From Actinernus sp. WN-2022 (Eukaryota; Cnidaria; Anthozoa; Actiniaria; Actinernidae): a stretch of DNA of 64,000 nt. Numbering within the stretch: the first letter of the stretch is position 1; each line of letters starts with the position of its first letter. The notes beneath the pieces are model-generated. The model was given only the letters and a program-made list of their open reading frames with translations. It had not been told where the DNA came from and did not search any database. Where the stretch lies: the NCBI GenBank assembly GCA_030867875.1, contig JAOWCC010000936.1, positions 79,083,032 to 79,147,031 of the forward strand, written 5' to 3'. Shown in pieces: positions 62,495 through 64,000 of the stretch. A program made the translations under genes and the position numbers.

Positions 62495-62767
62495 TTAAAC
62501 TTTATCACTATTTAGACCGTGTCTCGTATAGATGGGCTCAAAGTGGGAATTGTAAGCAATCAACTCATTGATAAAACGCACGACCGAACCCTTATGTATA
62601 CCACACCGTTTAACGACGTCAATAAGAGACATACGAGATCCCGAACGATGTAGTACCTCGTAACTTGCTCCAACGACTTTAGTTCGAAGTATAGAGCTGG
62701 TACCTATATTGTTTTCTATTGCCGTATGAACAATCTCATAGACTATTTGTTGGACATTCTTAGGTAC
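62495..62767 (-). pseudogene. TFIIB-like factor, C-terminal part (second cyclin fold)
   Basis: On the minus strand, 90 codons and a stop read VPKNVQQIVYEIVHTAIENN, then SILRTKVVGASYEVLHRSGS and a segment with DVVKRCGIHKGSVVRFI, which looks like the second cyclin-type repeat of TFIIB-family proteins. This stretch was not obvious as its own gene because it lacks a start. It is the missing 3' end of the gene whose 5' part is at 63216-63785; a LINE lies between. Confidence 0.75.
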
Positions 62768-63215
62768 TCAAATCGCCCTTGACGCCCTTGAGTGGCATAA
62801 TCTAAATGAGCAGAGGACGCAAATGAAGTCAAACCTTATGTACAAGACATTCCATGGTCTAGCTCCAACACGACTTTCGAATCTCTTTCAGAGACTTGAT
62901 AAAACTAGTTATTGCAGTTATAACCTCCGAGGCTCTTCTACCAAACTGGTCATGCCTCAACCAAGAACTGAGTTTCTAAAGAAAAGTTGGAGCTACGATG
63001 GAGCAAAAACATGGAATGCCTTGCCGAGTGATTTAAGAGACTGCGACTCTTTTTCCAAATTTTCTGATAAATTTCATAGTTATCTTTATTAGCCGATCAT
63101 ACAGAGCCTTTTACCGATAGACTGTAGACAATTGGTTTATATTATATACGATTTTAAAATATTTTTATCCATTGTATTAGTTTATATCAGTAATTTATAT
63201 TTAGTAATTGTATAG
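62768..63215 (+). mobile_element. 5'-truncated LINE inserted in the TFIIB-like gene
   Basis: It reads ALDALEWHNLNEQRTQMKSN, then YKTFHGLAPTRLSNLF and a tail WSYDGAKTWNALPSDLR to the stop at 63092, the normal C-terminus of a CR1/L2-type reverse-transcriptase protein. About 120 bp of AT-rich 3' UTR follow. Only the last 450 bp of the LINE are present. No clear target duplication was seen, and the insertion is antisense to the TFIIB-like gene. Confidence 0.85.
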
Positions 63216-63785
63216 AGAACGTATAAAGACCTCTCCACGACATATGCTTTTATTGTTTAGTTGCATAAAACGAGCGACCTCTCCTTTAAATCTAATGAAC
63301 CCACATTGTATACATGCTTGATAAAGTATAGCAGCTAAAATAGTTCGTTTCGCATAGCTACGTTTGATACAAACTTTCTGTACTTGAATGAATGCATCGG
63401 CTACGATTACTAATACATTTGTGGGGAACAAGAGGTCGTAATTTTGTTTATAAATAGTGTTGTATGCCTTTAGTTCTCGCATTATCGTTCGTAGTTGCAA
63501 TTCTTTGTTATCGCTTTGCTTTGGGATTGTGCGGTCTAGATCATGTTGATACCTAAAGCTATCCGGCCCTACTATGCGTAACCTAGTAGTAAGATTGGTA
63601 GTTGTTTCTTCACATGATTCAGTCTCGGAAATAAGACCACAGGTGGTACATATGAATTCCGTTCCTTGCATTTCTATCGGGCATAGACATTCGGAACATG
63701 TTTCACCAGTGTTAATATGTAACCGTGGTTTGATATGTAGGCTTGCACAAATTTCTGGACCAAGTAATCTAATAAGATCATCCAT
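63216..63785 (-). pseudogene. TFIIB-like transcription factor, N-terminal part
   Basis: I take the ATG at 63785 (MDDLIRLLGPEICASL) because the upstream extension is a T-run artefact. A zinc ribbon lies at about residues 30-55, with CSEC and CTTCGLISETE giving two CxxC pairs. A B-linker-like stretch (LRIVGPDSFRYQHDLDRTIP) follows, then a first cyclin-like fold (VLVIVADAFIQVQKVCIKRS, AAILYQACIQCGFI) ending at VFIRS before the LINE. Together with 62495-62767 it would be about 285 residues. TFIIB-family factors bridge promoters and RNA polymerase; a viral one could favour the element's own promoters. VLTF3-type proteins are an alternative reading of the ribbon, but the two cyclin-like repeats favour TFIIB. 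Confidence 0.75.
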
Positions 63786-63914
63786 ACTAGTTGTATACCA
63801 TGTGCCTGTCAATTGTCCAATTGTTTGTTTGTTTTTTTTAAAAAAAAAAAAAAAGAAGAGAGGTCGCATAACAATTTCTCTTCATTCTTTTTTTTTTTTT
63901 TCGTATCGTGATTT

Positions 63915-64000
63915 CTACTTATCCTCCGATCCTACCACATTTAGATCTTTCTCACTGATGGAGAGGTCATCCAATGCATTATCGAGATCGTGAATGTCCA
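63915..64000 (-). CDS. C-terminus of an acidic protein, cut by the window edge
   Basis: On the minus strand a frame open at the edge reads DIHDLDNALDDLSISEKDLN then VVGSEDK and stops at 63915-63917. Acidic, aspartate-rich ends are also seen at the polymerase C-terminus. Only about 28 residues are visible, so no function can be given. It is upstream of, and in line with, the TFIIB-like gene. Confidence 0.4.
   Translation of the reverse strand, partial: DIHDLDNALDDLSISEKDLNVVGSEDK

Larger units (their letters stand above)
48460..64000. mobile_element. Maverick/Polinton (adintovirus-like) element, left part; runs off the window
   Basis: A run of virus-type genes, namely polymerase B, integrase, packaging ATPase, major capsid protein, candidate minor capsid, small membrane proteins and a TFIIB-like factor, replaces host sequence from about 48.5 kb to the edge. 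This set defines self-synthesising Polintons, which are endogenous dsDNA viruses in many animals. The left limit is set by the end of the inverted-repeat element and an A run at 48443-48458. Terminal inverted repeats could not be tested because the right end lies outside. Several genes are frameshifted, so this copy is partly decayed. No adenain-type protease is seen in the visible part. Confidence 0.88.

Overview
The window reads as nuclear DNA of a cnidarian, most likely an anthozoan (stony-coral-like). The evidence is a 21-exon ACTR5 gene with GT-AG introns and animal codon use, an intronless ankyrin/SOCS-box gene, a tRNA-derived SINE of the type seen in corals, CR1/L2-like LINEs, and a Maverick/Polinton-type virus-like element. 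No rRNA gene, intact tRNA or CRISPR array was seen. All family calls are by eye, without database searches.

Layout. 1-4.4 kb: degenerate TGTTGG minisatellite, a perfect-arm palindromic element (2546-2868) and an L2-like LINE 3' end. 4.4-5.6 kb: ankyrin/SOCS-box (ASB-like) gene on the minus strand, with a MULE-like MITE just 3' of it. 5.76-37.5 kb: ACTR5 (actin-related protein 5, an INO80 subunit) on the plus strand, head-to-head with the ASB-like gene across about 124 bp. Its introns are crowded with mobile DNA: a CR1-like LINE, a RecQ-helicase-like inverted pair, a second LINE split by a 4.5 kb Academ-like DNA transposon (3-bp target duplication), a SINE, a third LINE split by a TTAA-flanked MITE, a pogo-like MITE whose core is an 84/85-bp minisatellite, several small MITEs and a 12-bp minisatellite of about 0.95 kb. 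37.5-48.4 kb: a gene-free block of tandem repeats, Ty3/gypsy remains, nested MITEs and a LINE.

From about 48.5 kb to the right edge lies a Polinton/Maverick (adintovirus-like) element that runs out of the window. It carries a family B DNA polymerase with an internal HNH/endonuclease-VII-like zinc motif, a retroviral-type integrase, an FtsK/HerA-type packaging ATPase, a probable double-jelly-roll major capsid protein, a candidate minor capsid protein, several small membrane proteins and a TFIIB-like transcription factor. The capsid-ATPase-membrane genes on the minus strand are tightly packed, with stop/start overlaps of 1 to 8 bases. The copy is partly decayed: the polymerase, a conserved 450-residue-class protein and a helical glycine-rich protein are frameshifted, and the TFIIB-like gene is cut in two by a 5'-truncated LINE. 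A tandem duplication has made a chimeric gene between two neighbouring membrane-protein genes. No adenain-type protease was found in the visible part.

How the genes would work together: integrase and polymerase would move and copy the element; ATPase, capsid proteins and membrane proteins look like a virion module; the TFIIB-like factor could direct its own transcription. The two host genes are unrelated to the element, with chromatin remodelling as the role of ACTR5 and ubiquitin-ligase substrate choice as the likely role of the ASB-like protein.
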